Positions 1 to 6,060 of a stretch of 7,177 nucleotides of DNA are shown here, in pieces (the stretch's first letter is position 1; every line of letters starts with the position of its first letter). Below the pieces are notes generated by a model that was given only the letters and a program-made list of their open reading frames with translations, had not been told where the DNA came from and did not search any database. Made by a program: the position numbers and the translations under genes. The DNA comes from an uncultured bacterium (lineage in GTDB: Bacteria; Bdellovibrionota_C; UBA2361; SZUA-149; CALKYB01), in NCBI GenBank assembly GCA_938003565.1, contig CALKYB010000365.1, forward strand, positions 1-7,177, read 5' to 3'.

Positions 1-1
1 G

Positions 2-592
2 GAGCGAGCCGCAAAGCTTTTCTTTCCTAATAGAAACAAGAGAAACAAATCTTCGAATCTCTATGCGAGAAAATTACACAAGCTCCAACATTGTCCAATT
101 GTTATTCAATACCATGGGGAGGAAGAAATACTATTCAGAAAAGCTCCCGTGACAGTGTTAATTTCAGAGTTCGTAGAGGGAACACTTTTAAGTAGCTTTT
201 TAAAAAATCAGCCGGGTAGCCGTTTGACTCCTTTTCAGGCACTTGGTTTGTTACATAGTCTCTGTATTGGTCTTGAGTATATTCACAGGGAGGGAGAGTA
301 TCACGGGGACTTACACTCTGAGAATATAATCGTCTCCCGATATGGCCTGACCTTTGATTTAAAACTCCTCGATTTTTTTCATTGGAACAGTCCTAAAAGG
401 GAAAACATTCAAGATGATATTTGTAGTGCCATTAATATTTTTTATGAAGTTCTCGGAGGCGCAAAGTGGTATCCAAAGCAACCAAGAGAGGTTAAAGATA
501 TTTGTAGGGGTTTGAAACGCTCCTTAATTTTAAAAAAATTTCCTAGAATAACTGCTTTAAGGACCCATATTGAGACGATGCAATGGAACTAG
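2..592 (+). CDS. Protein kinase-like protein, 5' end outside window
   Basis: The frame is open from the first bases of the window, so the true start lies upstream; the GTG at 149 is internal. The visible 196 residues look like most of a Ser/Thr-type kinase fold. AAKLFFP (codons 10-28) matches the beta-3 strand with its ATP-binding lysine. LISEFVEG (about 155-178) resembles the hinge. HGDLHSEN (residues 101-108, catalytic Asp codon 308-310) is the catalytic loop in the HGDxHxxN form shared by atypical and small-molecule kinases. LLDFF (Asp codon 371-373) stands where DFG would be, with the metal-binding Asp kept and the glycine replaced. The C-lobe after this is short (about 70 residues). I could not place the alpha-C glutamate; the aligned position seems to be Tyr in YARKL. 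The gene overlaps the PP2C gene by 10 bases, so the two are probably translated together and the phosphatase probably acts on the kinase or its targets. The substrate is unknown, and the protein could be a phosphotransferase of the APH/ABC1 type rather than a protein kinase. Confidence 0.72.
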   Translation, partial: ERAAKLFFPNRNKRNKSSNLYARKLHKLQHCPIVIQYHGEEEILFRKAPVTVLISEFVEGTLLSSFLKNQPGSRLTPFQALGLLHSLCIGLEYIHREGEYHGDLHSENIIVSRYGLTFDLKLLDFFHWNSPKRENIQDDICSAINIFYEVLGGAKWYPKQPREVKDICRGLKRSLILKKFPRITALRTHIETMQWN

Positions 593-1404
593 CTCGACAA
601 GAGGCCTCTAATAGCCTAGCCATTTACAATGGCAAGTCACTACTAAAGCCCGAGATAGTTCATTTCGATCAAGGATCCTGTTCATTATTCACGACTCGGT
701 GCCCTAATATGGATCGCCCAAATGAAGATGGTATCCTAGTGCTTGACTTAGGATCTGAAAAAATACTGGCGGTTGCTGATGGAGTGGGAGGCTCCAAGTC
801 TGGGAAGCTTGCATCTAAAATTGCTTTGGAAGCCCTAGTTGAGGAGCTTGAACGATCTAACAGAACAAATCAAGGGCTCAGGCATGGTATTTTGAATGGG
901 TTTGAATCTGCCAATTCTGCAGTAGTGGGCTTGAAACAAGGAGCGGGTACTACCTTAGTGGTAGCTGAAGTGACAGAGGGCACCTTCCGTGCTTATCATG
1001 CGGGAGATTCTTTGTTATTGTCTGTCGGACAGAAAGGAAAGCTCAAATACCGAACTCTTGATCACTCTATCTCTGGGCATGCTTGTGAATCAGGATTGGT
1101 CACTCAAAAGGAATCCTTTCGGTTGGATAACCGCCATTTACTGACAAATTTAGTTGGATCGGAGGGTATGAGAATTGAACTCGGGCCTAGAATAAATCTT
1201 GCTCACTCGGATACATTAATTCTTGCCACCGACGGAGTTTCAGATAACTTAGAACAATTTGAGTTGTTGGATTGTATTAGAAAGGGGAGACTTGAAGATT
1301 GCGGTGAGCTGCTCATGCACAACTGTTTAAAAAGAATGTGCTCTCAGTCTAAAACGATCATCTCTAAACCAGACGACCTTTCCTTTATTATTTATAGAAA
1401 TTAG
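583..1404 (+). CDS. PP2C-family (PPM) Ser/Thr protein phosphatase
   Basis: This 273-residue protein has the full motif order of metal-dependent PP2C phosphatases. RPNEDG (45-50) has the phosphate-binding Arg and first Asp. ADGVGG (65-70) is the metal-binding centre. GAGTTL (120-125) and HAGDS (139-143) form the core strands. TDGVSDN (216-222) and PDDLS (263-267) supply the last metal-binding aspartates. The protein should hydrolyse phosphoserine or phosphothreonine using two Mn/Mg ions. No membrane segment or signal peptide is visible, so it is cytoplasmic, and the length suits a stand-alone bacterial catalytic domain (Stp1/PrpC type, usually 240-260 residues). The ATG at 583 lies inside the end of the kinase gene, with only a weak purine stretch (GAG, 572-574) upstream, which suggests translational coupling. 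Pairing with a kinase points to reversible phosphorylation; the target is not evident from the sequence. Confidence 0.9.
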   Translation: MELARQEASNSLAIYNGKSLLKPEIVHFDQGSCSLFTTRCPNMDRPNEDGILVLDLGSEKILAVADGVGGSKSGKLASKIALEALVEELERSNRTNQGLRHGILNGFESANSAVVGLKQGAGTTLVVAEVTEGTFRAYHAGDSLLLSVGQKGKLKYRTLDHSISGHACESGLVTQKESFRLDNRHLLTNLVGSEGMRIELGPRINLAHSDTLILATDGVSDNLEQFELLDCIRKGRLEDCGELLMHNCLKRMCSQSKTIISKPDDLSFIIYRN

Positions 1405-1741
1405 GAGCTTAAATATATAAAAGTTTAGCTAAGAGGTTGGACCTTTAACTCTGGGGTTTGAAGGAGAAGCTTTTAACAGCGGTATTTACCTTGGATTTCG
1501 AGAATACGCATGGGTGGACCAGTTGAATTTGGTCGCTTTGAGTAGTTATGCTCAGTGTAGTTGCTGGTATGGGTTGGCTTTTCAAACGAAAAAAACTCGT
1601 GTAGGCAACTTCTTATGGTTCTACCCCAAGTTTTAAAACTTAGAAATATCAAAACGGTGATAGAATAGGTGCCATGGTTCAAGAATTGCAGAAATGTCTT
1701 TCTCATTTGAGTTCCGTTGACTCGCTTTTTATTTTAAACGT
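1405..1741. other. Intergenic region without supported gene
   Basis: These 337 bases separate the phosphatase from rimK. The only open frame of note, on the minus strand (1473-1706, 77 codons), has no recognisable motif or ribosome site and a patchy composition rich in Ser, Thr, Phe and Arg, so I do not call it. A short AGGT/ACCT hairpin near 1435-1445 has no real T-run and is weak as a terminator. The only regulatory candidate is the weak promoter just before rimK. Confidence 0.5.
1707..1735 (+). promoter_or_regulatory. Weak candidate promoter for rimK, possibly leaderless
   Basis: TTGAGT (1707-1712) and TATTTT (1730-1735) are spaced by 17 bases and each match the sigma70 consensus at 4 of 6 positions. 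A start about 7 bases downstream would fall on the rimK ATG at 1742, giving a leaderless mRNA. No Shine-Dalgarno sequence lies before that ATG (the preceding bases are T- and A-rich), which agrees with this. The boxes are weak and the region is AT-rich, so a chance match is quite possible. Confidence 0.25.
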
Positions 1742-3016
1742 ATGAAAATTTTAATATTATCCAATCTTCCTAAATCTTACAGTACTGTTCGACTGAGGAA
1801 CACTGCTAGAGCTCGTGGTCACAACGTAAGAGTTTTATCTCCGCTAAAATTTACACTCGACATCAAATCCCATTCCCCTGGTCTCTACTTTAATGGTAAA
1901 CCGGTCCCCAAATTTGATGCCGTAATTCCGAGAATAGGCGCTGAGTCTAACCCCTTTGGTATCGCAGTTGTTCGTCAGTTTGAGCAAATGGGTGTCTTTT
2001 GTCTAAACCCTTCCGCAGCAATCACCGTAGCCCGCGATAAACTACGTTCAATGCAGGTTTTAAGTCGACATCAAATTGGAATTCCAGATTCAGCTTTTGT
2101 TTACGACAGACATGATATCGAACCGGCATTGAAGCGAATAGGCGGAGCCCCATTGATTGTTAAGCTCCAGGAGGGCACTCATGGCGCAGGTGTAATGTTA
2201 ATAGAGACTACTAATCTAGCCAAAGCAATTATCGAGGCTCTGCATACAGCAAATAGGAAAGTATTGATTCAAAGATTTGTTTCTGAAAGTAAGGGCAAGG
2301 ATATTCGTGCATTTGTGGTGGGTGATACAGTCGTCGCCGCTATGCGCCGAATAGCCAAAGAAGGAGAATTTAGATCTAATGTGCATCTTGGCGCAGCCAC
2401 TGAACCCATTGCTCTTAGCCCTGAATTCGAAAGAGCTGCACTCAAAGCGGCTCATATTATGGGGTTGAGAGTCACCGGAGTTGATTTGCTCGAGAGTTCC
2501 AACGGCCCGCAAATTTTAGAAGTAAATTCTTCCCCTGGTCTAGAAGGAATAGAGTCTGCCACACATAAAGATATTGCGGATTCCATCATCAGTTTTATTG
2601 AGAGTCAAGTTCAATTCCCCGAGATAGATCTCAATGAACGACTATCGCTGAGTCGAGGGTATAGCGTGGTGGAGCTGCCTGTCACAAAGGGATCGGATCT
2701 AATCAATAAAGCTATTTCTGAAACAAACTTAGGGGAACTAGAGGTGAATATTCTAAGTATAGTCCGAGAGAGTATTGCGATTCCGGTTCCGAGATCGAGT
2801 GAGGTTATAAAAGCCGGAGACACTCTCCTTTGCTATGGAAAACACTTAACTTTAAAGATGCTTTTACCAGAGAAGCAAAAAAGACGCAGAACTCAAAAAA
2901 CCAAAGTTCTTCCGGAGTCTATAATTCAAGAGGCTCAATGTAATTCGGAAGTCTTGCCTACAAAAGAGAGTATGGAGGAGGCTGACCCCACAAGCTCTAG
3001 TGAGGAACCTTCATGA
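1742..3016 (+). CDS. rimK: RimK-type glutamate ligase with C-terminal RCK_C-like domain
   Basis: Residues 1-290 follow E. coli RimK closely from memory: MKILILS at the start, FDAVIPRIG (58-66), ARDKLRSMQ (97-105), the ATP-grasp loop IVKLQEGTHGAGV (139-151), AKEGEFRSN (205-213), and the metal-binding VDLL...LEVNSSPGLEGI (247-270, with D248, E260 and N262). RimK adds glutamates to the C-terminus of ribosomal protein S6 using ATP; this target is inferred here. The ATG at 1742 fits the family N-terminus, although no ribosome site precedes it. Normal RimK has about 300 residues, and this one has 424. Residues about 297-375 look like an RCK_C/TrkA_C domain: an opening SLSRGYSVVELPVTKGSDL, a middle LEVNILSIVRE, and a closing VIKAGDTLLCYG. 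These domains in K+ transport proteins bind small ligands. The last 50 residues are a basic patch (KQKRRR, 378-383) followed by an acidic Ser/Glu tail, probably disordered. The stop overlaps the next gene's ATG (ATGA). The ligase call is firm; the extra domain is likely. Confidence 0.92.
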   Translation: MKILILSNLPKSYSTVRLRNTARARGHNVRVLSPLKFTLDIKSHSPGLYFNGKPVPKFDAVIPRIGAESNPFGIAVVRQFEQMGVFCLNPSAAITVARDKLRSMQVLSRHQIGIPDSAFVYDRHDIEPALKRIGGAPLIVKLQEGTHGAGVMLIETTNLAKAIIEALHTANRKVLIQRFVSESKGKDIRAFVVGDTVVAAMRRIAKEGEFRSNVHLGAATEPIALSPEFERAALKAAHIMGLRVTGVDLLESSNGPQILEVNSSPGLEGIESATHKDIADSIISFIESQVQFPEIDLNERLSLSRGYSVVELPVTKGSDLINKAISETNLGELEVNILSIVRESIAIPVPRSSEVIKAGDTLLCYGKHLTLKMLLPEKQKRRRTQKTKVLPESIIQEAQCNSEVLPTKESMEEADPTSSSEEPS

Positions 3017-4242
3017 AGGATTTTCCCAAAGAGATTCGAGTTCCTGATAGAGCGCTTTATAAAGTTGGTAAGAAAGTTGAGATTCTTAAGAATCTAACCT
3101 GGCCCTTGTCACATAAGAATAAGTTCCTAAAGCAATGGGAAAAGAAGAATCCCGAACTACCTAAAATTACTTATCCTAAATATGATTTCTCAAACCAAAA
3201 GTTACAGCTGCGAGACATATTGAGACAATGCAGGTCGCAGCATCCGTTTAGTCTTATTACAAAGAGGACAGCAAAAAGCTTTCTTCTAGGTTTAGAAATG
3301 GTAGAGGCAGTGGGCACAAAGAGATTTTTCAAACTTTCTAAAGAGCTCTATGGATCACCTGAGGATCTTTTGAATGATGAAGGAGTTTCTACGTTTAGAA
3401 CAGCAAAAAGGTTTTTAAAATCAGTAAAAAAGTTTGATCTAACCAGTATTTCGCCACCAGAGCTTGCATGCATACTACCAGAAACGGTAGTGGAGGAAAT
3501 TAAAGCAGTCGCTTTAGAGAAATTTCAGGATAAAAAAATAAAAGTTATCACCGACTCAAAGCTTAAGTCGAAAGCTTCAGCTGGCCCTCAAAGGATTAGA
3601 ATTAGAGCAGCCACTACTTTTACGCCGCATGATGTTGAGCAATTGATTCAGCACGAACTTCTAGTTCATACGCTTACGCTTCTCAATGGAAGGAAACAAC
3701 CCCTCAAAACTTTGGGACTCAATTCCCCAAGAACCACTTGTTCCCAAGAGGGTTTAGCTGTTTTTGCCGAGTTCATTACCAACACCATGGATGTAACAAG
3801 GTTGAGGAGAATTAGTGCCAGAGTTGAAGCCATTCAGTTAGCATTAGAAGGGGCGGATTTCCTTGATATATTTCTTTTCTTCATGGAACACGGTCAAAGT
3901 GAAGAAGAGAGCTATTTTTCAGCAGCAAGAATATTTCGTGGAGGTTGTGTTAAGGGCAGAGTGATTTTCACAAAAGATTTGGTCTATCTAAAAGGTTTTA
4001 TTCAAGTACACAATTTTTTCTTAACAGCTCTTCAACATAAAAAATTTCTGAATCCGCAGTATTTTATTTCAGGACGAATGAACTGCTCGGATGTAGACGA
4101 GCTTGCCCCACTATTTCGCTCGAGCACTTTGAAATCACCCGCATATGAGCCTGACTGGATTAGTAACCGCTCAACTTTACTTGCTTTTCTCTTATCTTCT
4201 TCCGTGATGAGTAATTTAGGCTTAGCTCGATTTAGAGGTTGA
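3013..4242 (+). CDS. DUF1704 / QEGLA-motif metallopeptidase
   Basis: The 409-residue product has the hallmarks of the DUF1704 family, often annotated 'flavohemoglobin expression-modulating QEGLA motif protein'. The family is related to the eukaryotic tubulin tyrosine carboxypeptidase MATCAP. Visible are the zinc motif HELLVH (H214, E215, H219; the family's HExxxH spacing), QEGLA at 245-249 (E246 the likely third ligand), and the conserved FRGG...FTKDLVYLKG stretch (308-328). All presumed catalytic residues are intact. There is no signal peptide or membrane segment, so it is probably cytoplasmic. The start is well supported: GAGGA at 3002-3006 lies 6 bases before ATG 3013, and the ATGA overlap with rimK implies coupled translation. 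By analogy with MATCAP I infer a carboxypeptidase that trims the C-terminal tail of a protein, possibly the one extended by RimK. The bacterial substrate is unknown. The old link to flavohemoglobin is a naming legacy and should not be read as function. Confidence 0.85.
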   Translation: MKDFPKEIRVPDRALYKVGKKVEILKNLTWPLSHKNKFLKQWEKKNPELPKITYPKYDFSNQKLQLRDILRQCRSQHPFSLITKRTAKSFLLGLEMVEAVGTKRFFKLSKELYGSPEDLLNDEGVSTFRTAKRFLKSVKKFDLTSISPPELACILPETVVEEIKAVALEKFQDKKIKVITDSKLKSKASAGPQRIRIRAATTFTPHDVEQLIQHELLVHTLTLLNGRKQPLKTLGLNSPRTTCSQEGLAVFAEFITNTMDVTRLRRISARVEAIQLALEGADFLDIFLFFMEHGQSEEESYFSAARIFRGGCVKGRVIFTKDLVYLKGFIQVHNFFLTALQHKKFLNPQYFISGRMNCSDVDELAPLFRSSTLKSPAYEPDWISNRSTLLAFLLSSSVMSNLGLARFRG

Positions 4243-4352
4243 AACAATCGTTATTTCTAGTGCTAGCGTTTCCACTACTTCCCTTATAAGACAGTTCTAC
4301 CCATCCTTAAATATGTATTAAAAGCTCAGCTTCGCAAGAAGGCATCCCCGAG

Positions 4353-4381
4353 TTGCCAGTTTGGTTTAAACGGTAGATAAT
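4353..4381 (+). promoter_or_regulatory. Sigma70-like promoter of the candidate ncRNA
   Basis: TTGCCA (4353-4358) and GATAAT (4376-4381) each match the consensus at 5 of 6 positions and are spaced by exactly 17 bases. The expected start is near 4388, where the left strand of a terminal helix begins. No convincing reading frame starts close downstream, so the transcript is probably not an ordinary mRNA. Confidence 0.55.
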
Positions 4382-4413
4382 TAGCCAGTGTAGTGAGCTG
4401 TATTAGGTTTTTA

Positions 4414-4460
4414 GTTAAAAGGTCCTAAGCTTTGTAAAGCAGAGCTTTGGTCCTTTTAAC
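4414..4460. repeat. Long inverted repeat (21-base arms, 5-base loop)
   Basis: Two 21-base arms (4414-4434 and 4440-4460) flank the loop TAAAG. Nine outer pairs are perfect (GTTAAAAGG/CCTTTTAAC). Further in are two T-T mismatches and one G-T pair. This is far beyond chance pairing. It begins with an A-run and ends with a T-run, the look of a bidirectional intrinsic terminator, and it lies 170 bases after the peptidase gene. It also sits 26 bases into the candidate ncRNA transcript, where it could be the first structural domain. If it terminated strongly, the RNA downstream would not be made from the promoter at 4353, so the two readings conflict. Confidence 0.7.
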
Positions 4461-4728
4461 GTAGAGAATTTTTGGCCATGGCTGAGAGATTTAGCTTGGG
4501 AGTCCTGCCTCATTGGAGGACTTATGATACCGACACAAGTACTGGAAGCGTGCTTTTTGCTCCTCCAGGGCAGGAGTGGCAGACTTTTCGAAACGCCTAT
4601 CCGACTGAGGAAAGTCGTCAGTCCCTGCCGGTAAGTCTAACCATAGGGGTGCGAACCTTCACTGCTGAAGTGAGTAAGGGGCAGAAGAACCCTTTTGGGG
4701 AAGGAGTGGTGATGACTCTCAACTTGAT

Positions 4729-4840
4729 TTGTGAAGTTACGTAGCTTTCAGTTGTTGGGCTCCCCCTTGGTGTTGGTGATGCGCCGTAGGGGGTAGGTAG
4801 TAAATGTAGTTTCTTATGCTCACTTCACAATTTGTTTTTT
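4729..4840 (+). terminator. Candidate intrinsic terminator ending the ncRNA
   Basis: TTGTGAAGT (4729-4737) is perfectly complementary to ACTTCACAA (4822-4830), and TTTGTTTTTT follows at once (4831-4840). The enclosed 84 bases contain the GC-rich hairpin CCCCCT/AGGGGG (4762-4793). The T-run directly after a paired strand is terminator-like, but the loop is unusually long for a classic intrinsic terminator. The right strand also pairs with the predicted 5' end, so the two pairings exclude each other. Confidence 0.35.
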
Positions 4841-4842
4841 AA

Positions 4843-4910
4843 CCCCAGTTGGTCTGAGTCGGCCTTGGAGCAGCATTGAGGCCGAGGCTTAGCGGGTTGG
4901 GGCTTATTTT
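4843..4910 (+). terminator. Second hairpin with T-rich tail before the asd promoter
   Basis: An imperfect stem-loop runs 4843-4902. The outer helix is CCCCA/TGGGG (4843-4847/4898-4902), then an internal loop, then CTGAG/CTTAG (4854-4858/4888-4892), then TCGGCCTT/GAGGCCGA (4859-4866/4878-4885) after a two-base bulge. TTATTTT (4904-4910) follows one base later. This fits a back-up intrinsic terminator that insulates asd from the upstream transcript. It could also be a separate structured element. Confidence 0.45.
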
Positions 4911-4930
4911 AGGCTGACTAGACGAAGCTC

Positions 4931-4958
4931 TTGAAAACTCGGGTAGTAGAGGTATAAT
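4931..4958 (+). promoter_or_regulatory. Sigma70-type promoter of asd-truA
   Basis: TTGAAA (4931-4936) and a perfect TATAAT (4953-4958) are separated by 16 bases, the strongest promoter match in the window. A start near 4965 gives a leader of about 46 bases before the asd ATG at 5011. The box overlaps an in-frame ATG at 4957, which rules that codon out as the start for this transcript. Confidence 0.78.
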
Positions 4959-4977
4959 GCCGGACTTTGTTAACCTG

Positions 4978-4996
4978 GACTGCCCAAGTTGCAGTC
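4978..4996 (+). promoter_or_regulatory. asd: Small hairpin in the asd leader
   Basis: GACTGC (4978-4983) and GCAGTC (4991-4996) form a perfect 6-base stem with a 7-base loop in the predicted leader, ending 5 bases before the ribosome site GGAAAAG (5002-5008). It is too small for a known lysine riboswitch and has no T-run. It may stabilise the mRNA or affect ribosome access, or it may be incidental. Confidence 0.3.
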
Positions 4997-5010
4997 TCCT
5001 CGGAAAAGTT

Positions 5011-6057
5011 ATGAGTATAAAACCTCTAAATGTTGCGGTAGTTGGAGCTACAGGTGCTGTTGGAAGAGAAACAATAGAAGTTCTGGAAGAGAGGAAATTT
5101 CCGGTTGCTAACCTGAAGCTTTTAGCTAGTTCTCGCTCAGCTGGTGAAGAAATTTCCTTTAATGGAAAAGATATAGTTGTTGATGAATTAACAGAACACT
5201 CCTTTGATAAGGTTGACGTTGCTTTGTTCTGTGCTGGCTCGGGCATCAGTAAGAAGTTTGCTTCTCATGCAGTTGACGCCGGGGCTATTGTTATTGATAA
5301 GACTAGCGCCTTTCGGATGGATGAAGGGGTGCCTTTGATAGTACCGGAAGTTAACGCTGACGTTCTAAACGAAGCCCTAGAATCTAGAGAAGGTTCTCAA
5401 GGTTTAATAGTTTCTAATCCCAATTGCTCGACTATCCCTCTGACTGTTGTGCTAAAGCCATTGATGGAGAAAGTTGGGATAAAGAGAGTTGTTGTCTCTA
5501 CATATCAAAGTGTCTCGGGCGCAGGTAAGGAAGGAATGAGTGAGCTATGGGAACAGACAAAGGGGCTTTATAGTCAACAAGAAATTGAGCCTAAAGTATT
5601 TCAACACCGAATTGCATTTAACTGTATCCCTCACATCGATGATTTCCTTGATTCTGGTTATACTAAAGAAGAGGTTAAGCTGATTGAGGAAAGCAAAAAA
5701 ATCCTCAGAGATCAGGGATTGAACCTTACAGCCACGGCGGTTAGAGTGCCTGTGATGTCCTGTCATTCTGAGTCTGTGAATATTGAATTCTCTGATGCTT
5801 GCTCGCCAGATCAGGTGAGAGAAGTGTTACAAGAGAGTCCGGGAATTGTTGTGAGTGATGAGCCGAAAGACAATACCTATCCTTTAAATAGCACCACTAT
5901 TGGTACTGATGATACTTTTGTTGGAAGAATCCGAGGGGATGAGACAGTTCCTCATGGAATTAACCTTTGGTTGGTTTCAGACAATCTCAGAAAAGGTGCT
6001 GCTCTTAATGGTGTGCAGATAGCAGAACTAGTGGCTAAGAATCTTTCTGTTCAGTAG
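5011..6057 (+). CDS. asd: Aspartate-semialdehyde dehydrogenase
   Basis: The enzyme reduces aspartyl-4-phosphate to aspartate semialdehyde with NADPH in the cytoplasm. This step feeds lysine and diaminopimelate (cell wall), threonine and methionine. The 348-residue product shows the NADP-binding VAVVGATGAVG (8-18), the catalytic-cysteine motif SNPNCST (135-141, C139), STYQSVSGAG (163-172) and RVPVMSCHSES (245-255) with the active-site histidine H252. Length and motifs match complete family members. I chose ATG 5011 over the in-frame ATG 4957, which lies inside the -10 box; the 18 extra residues precede the normal start of the fold, and GGAAAAG (5002-5008) precedes 5011. The glycine common before the active-site His (GHS) is Cys here, a small variation. 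truA follows after 3 bases, so the two form an operon under the 4931 promoter. Confidence 0.95.
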   Translation: MSIKPLNVAVVGATGAVGRETIEVLEERKFPVANLKLLASSRSAGEEISFNGKDIVVDELTEHSFDKVDVALFCAGSGISKKFASHAVDAGAIVIDKTSAFRMDEGVPLIVPEVNADVLNEALESREGSQGLIVSNPNCSTIPLTVVLKPLMEKVGIKRVVVSTYQSVSGAGKEGMSELWEQTKGLYSQQEIEPKVFQHRIAFNCIPHIDDFLDSGYTKEEVKLIEESKKILRDQGLNLTATAVRVPVMSCHSESVNIEFSDACSPDQVREVLQESPGIVVSDEPKDNTYPLNSTTIGTDDTFVGRIRGDETVPHGINLWLVSDNLRKGAALNGVQIAELVAKNLSVQ

Positions 6058-6060
6058 AGC

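Larger units (their letters stand above)
4388..4840 (+). ncRNA. Candidate large structured noncoding RNA, unassigned family
   Basis: The segment lies between a promoter and a T-run and is rich in inverted repeats. Ends: 4388-4398 pairs with 4818-4828 (11 positions, one T-T mismatch), just before TTTGTTTTTT (4831-4840). Inner helices visible by eye are: the long hairpin 4414-4460; 4481-4485/4491-4495; 4496-4504/4714-4722 (one G-T) closing a multi-branch; 4505-4520/4561-4573 (12 pairs with a small internal loop); 4578-4585/4620-4629 (two-base bulge); 4602-4606/4613-4617; 4646-4650/4655-4659 capped by GCGA, a GNRA tetraloop; 4660-4663/4669-4672; 4676-4680/4690-4694; and 4762-4772/4782-4793. Bases 4501-4740 count to 51 % GC against about 42 % in neighbouring genes, as expected for structured RNA in an AT-rich genome. 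I see no tRNA-like domain (tmRNA) or complete RNase P core. Single short helices can arise by chance, so the call rests on the combination. An 88-codon frame (ATG 4478 to 4744) inside could instead be a small protein. Confidence 0.48.

Noticed and set aside
1473..1706. Minus-strand open frame of 77 codons in the gap before rimK
   Set aside because: No motif, no ribosome site and an implausible residue composition; it is most likely a chance open frame in AT-rich DNA.
4607..4616. GAGGAAAGTC, identical to the start of conserved region I of RNase P RNA
   Set aside because: The P4 partner strand, the ACAGAA and GGTAAGAGC motifs and the expected spacing from the 5' end are missing. The ten bases also form part of a local hairpin. 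A covariance-model search would settle it.
4472..4744. Open frame of 88-90 codons (TTG 4472 or ATG 4478) on the + strand
   Set aside because: No recognised motif, no good ribosome site at a proper distance from the ATG, and it coincides with the GC-raised, hairpin-rich segment I interpret as structured RNA. A small unknown protein cannot be excluded.
4900..4920. GGCTTAT near 4901-4907, like the 3' end of RNase P RNA
   Set aside because: The match is short, has no complementary P4 strand, and is better explained as the foot and T-rich tail of the hairpin 4843-4902.
4965..5010. Lysine riboswitch in front of asd
   Set aside because: The leader predicted from the promoter is only about 46 bases, much shorter than the roughly 170-base lysine aptamer, and none of its motifs are visible.
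4839..5246. Minus-strand open frame of 135 codons
   Set aside because: It runs antisense through the promoter and first third of asd and is a shadow of that gene.
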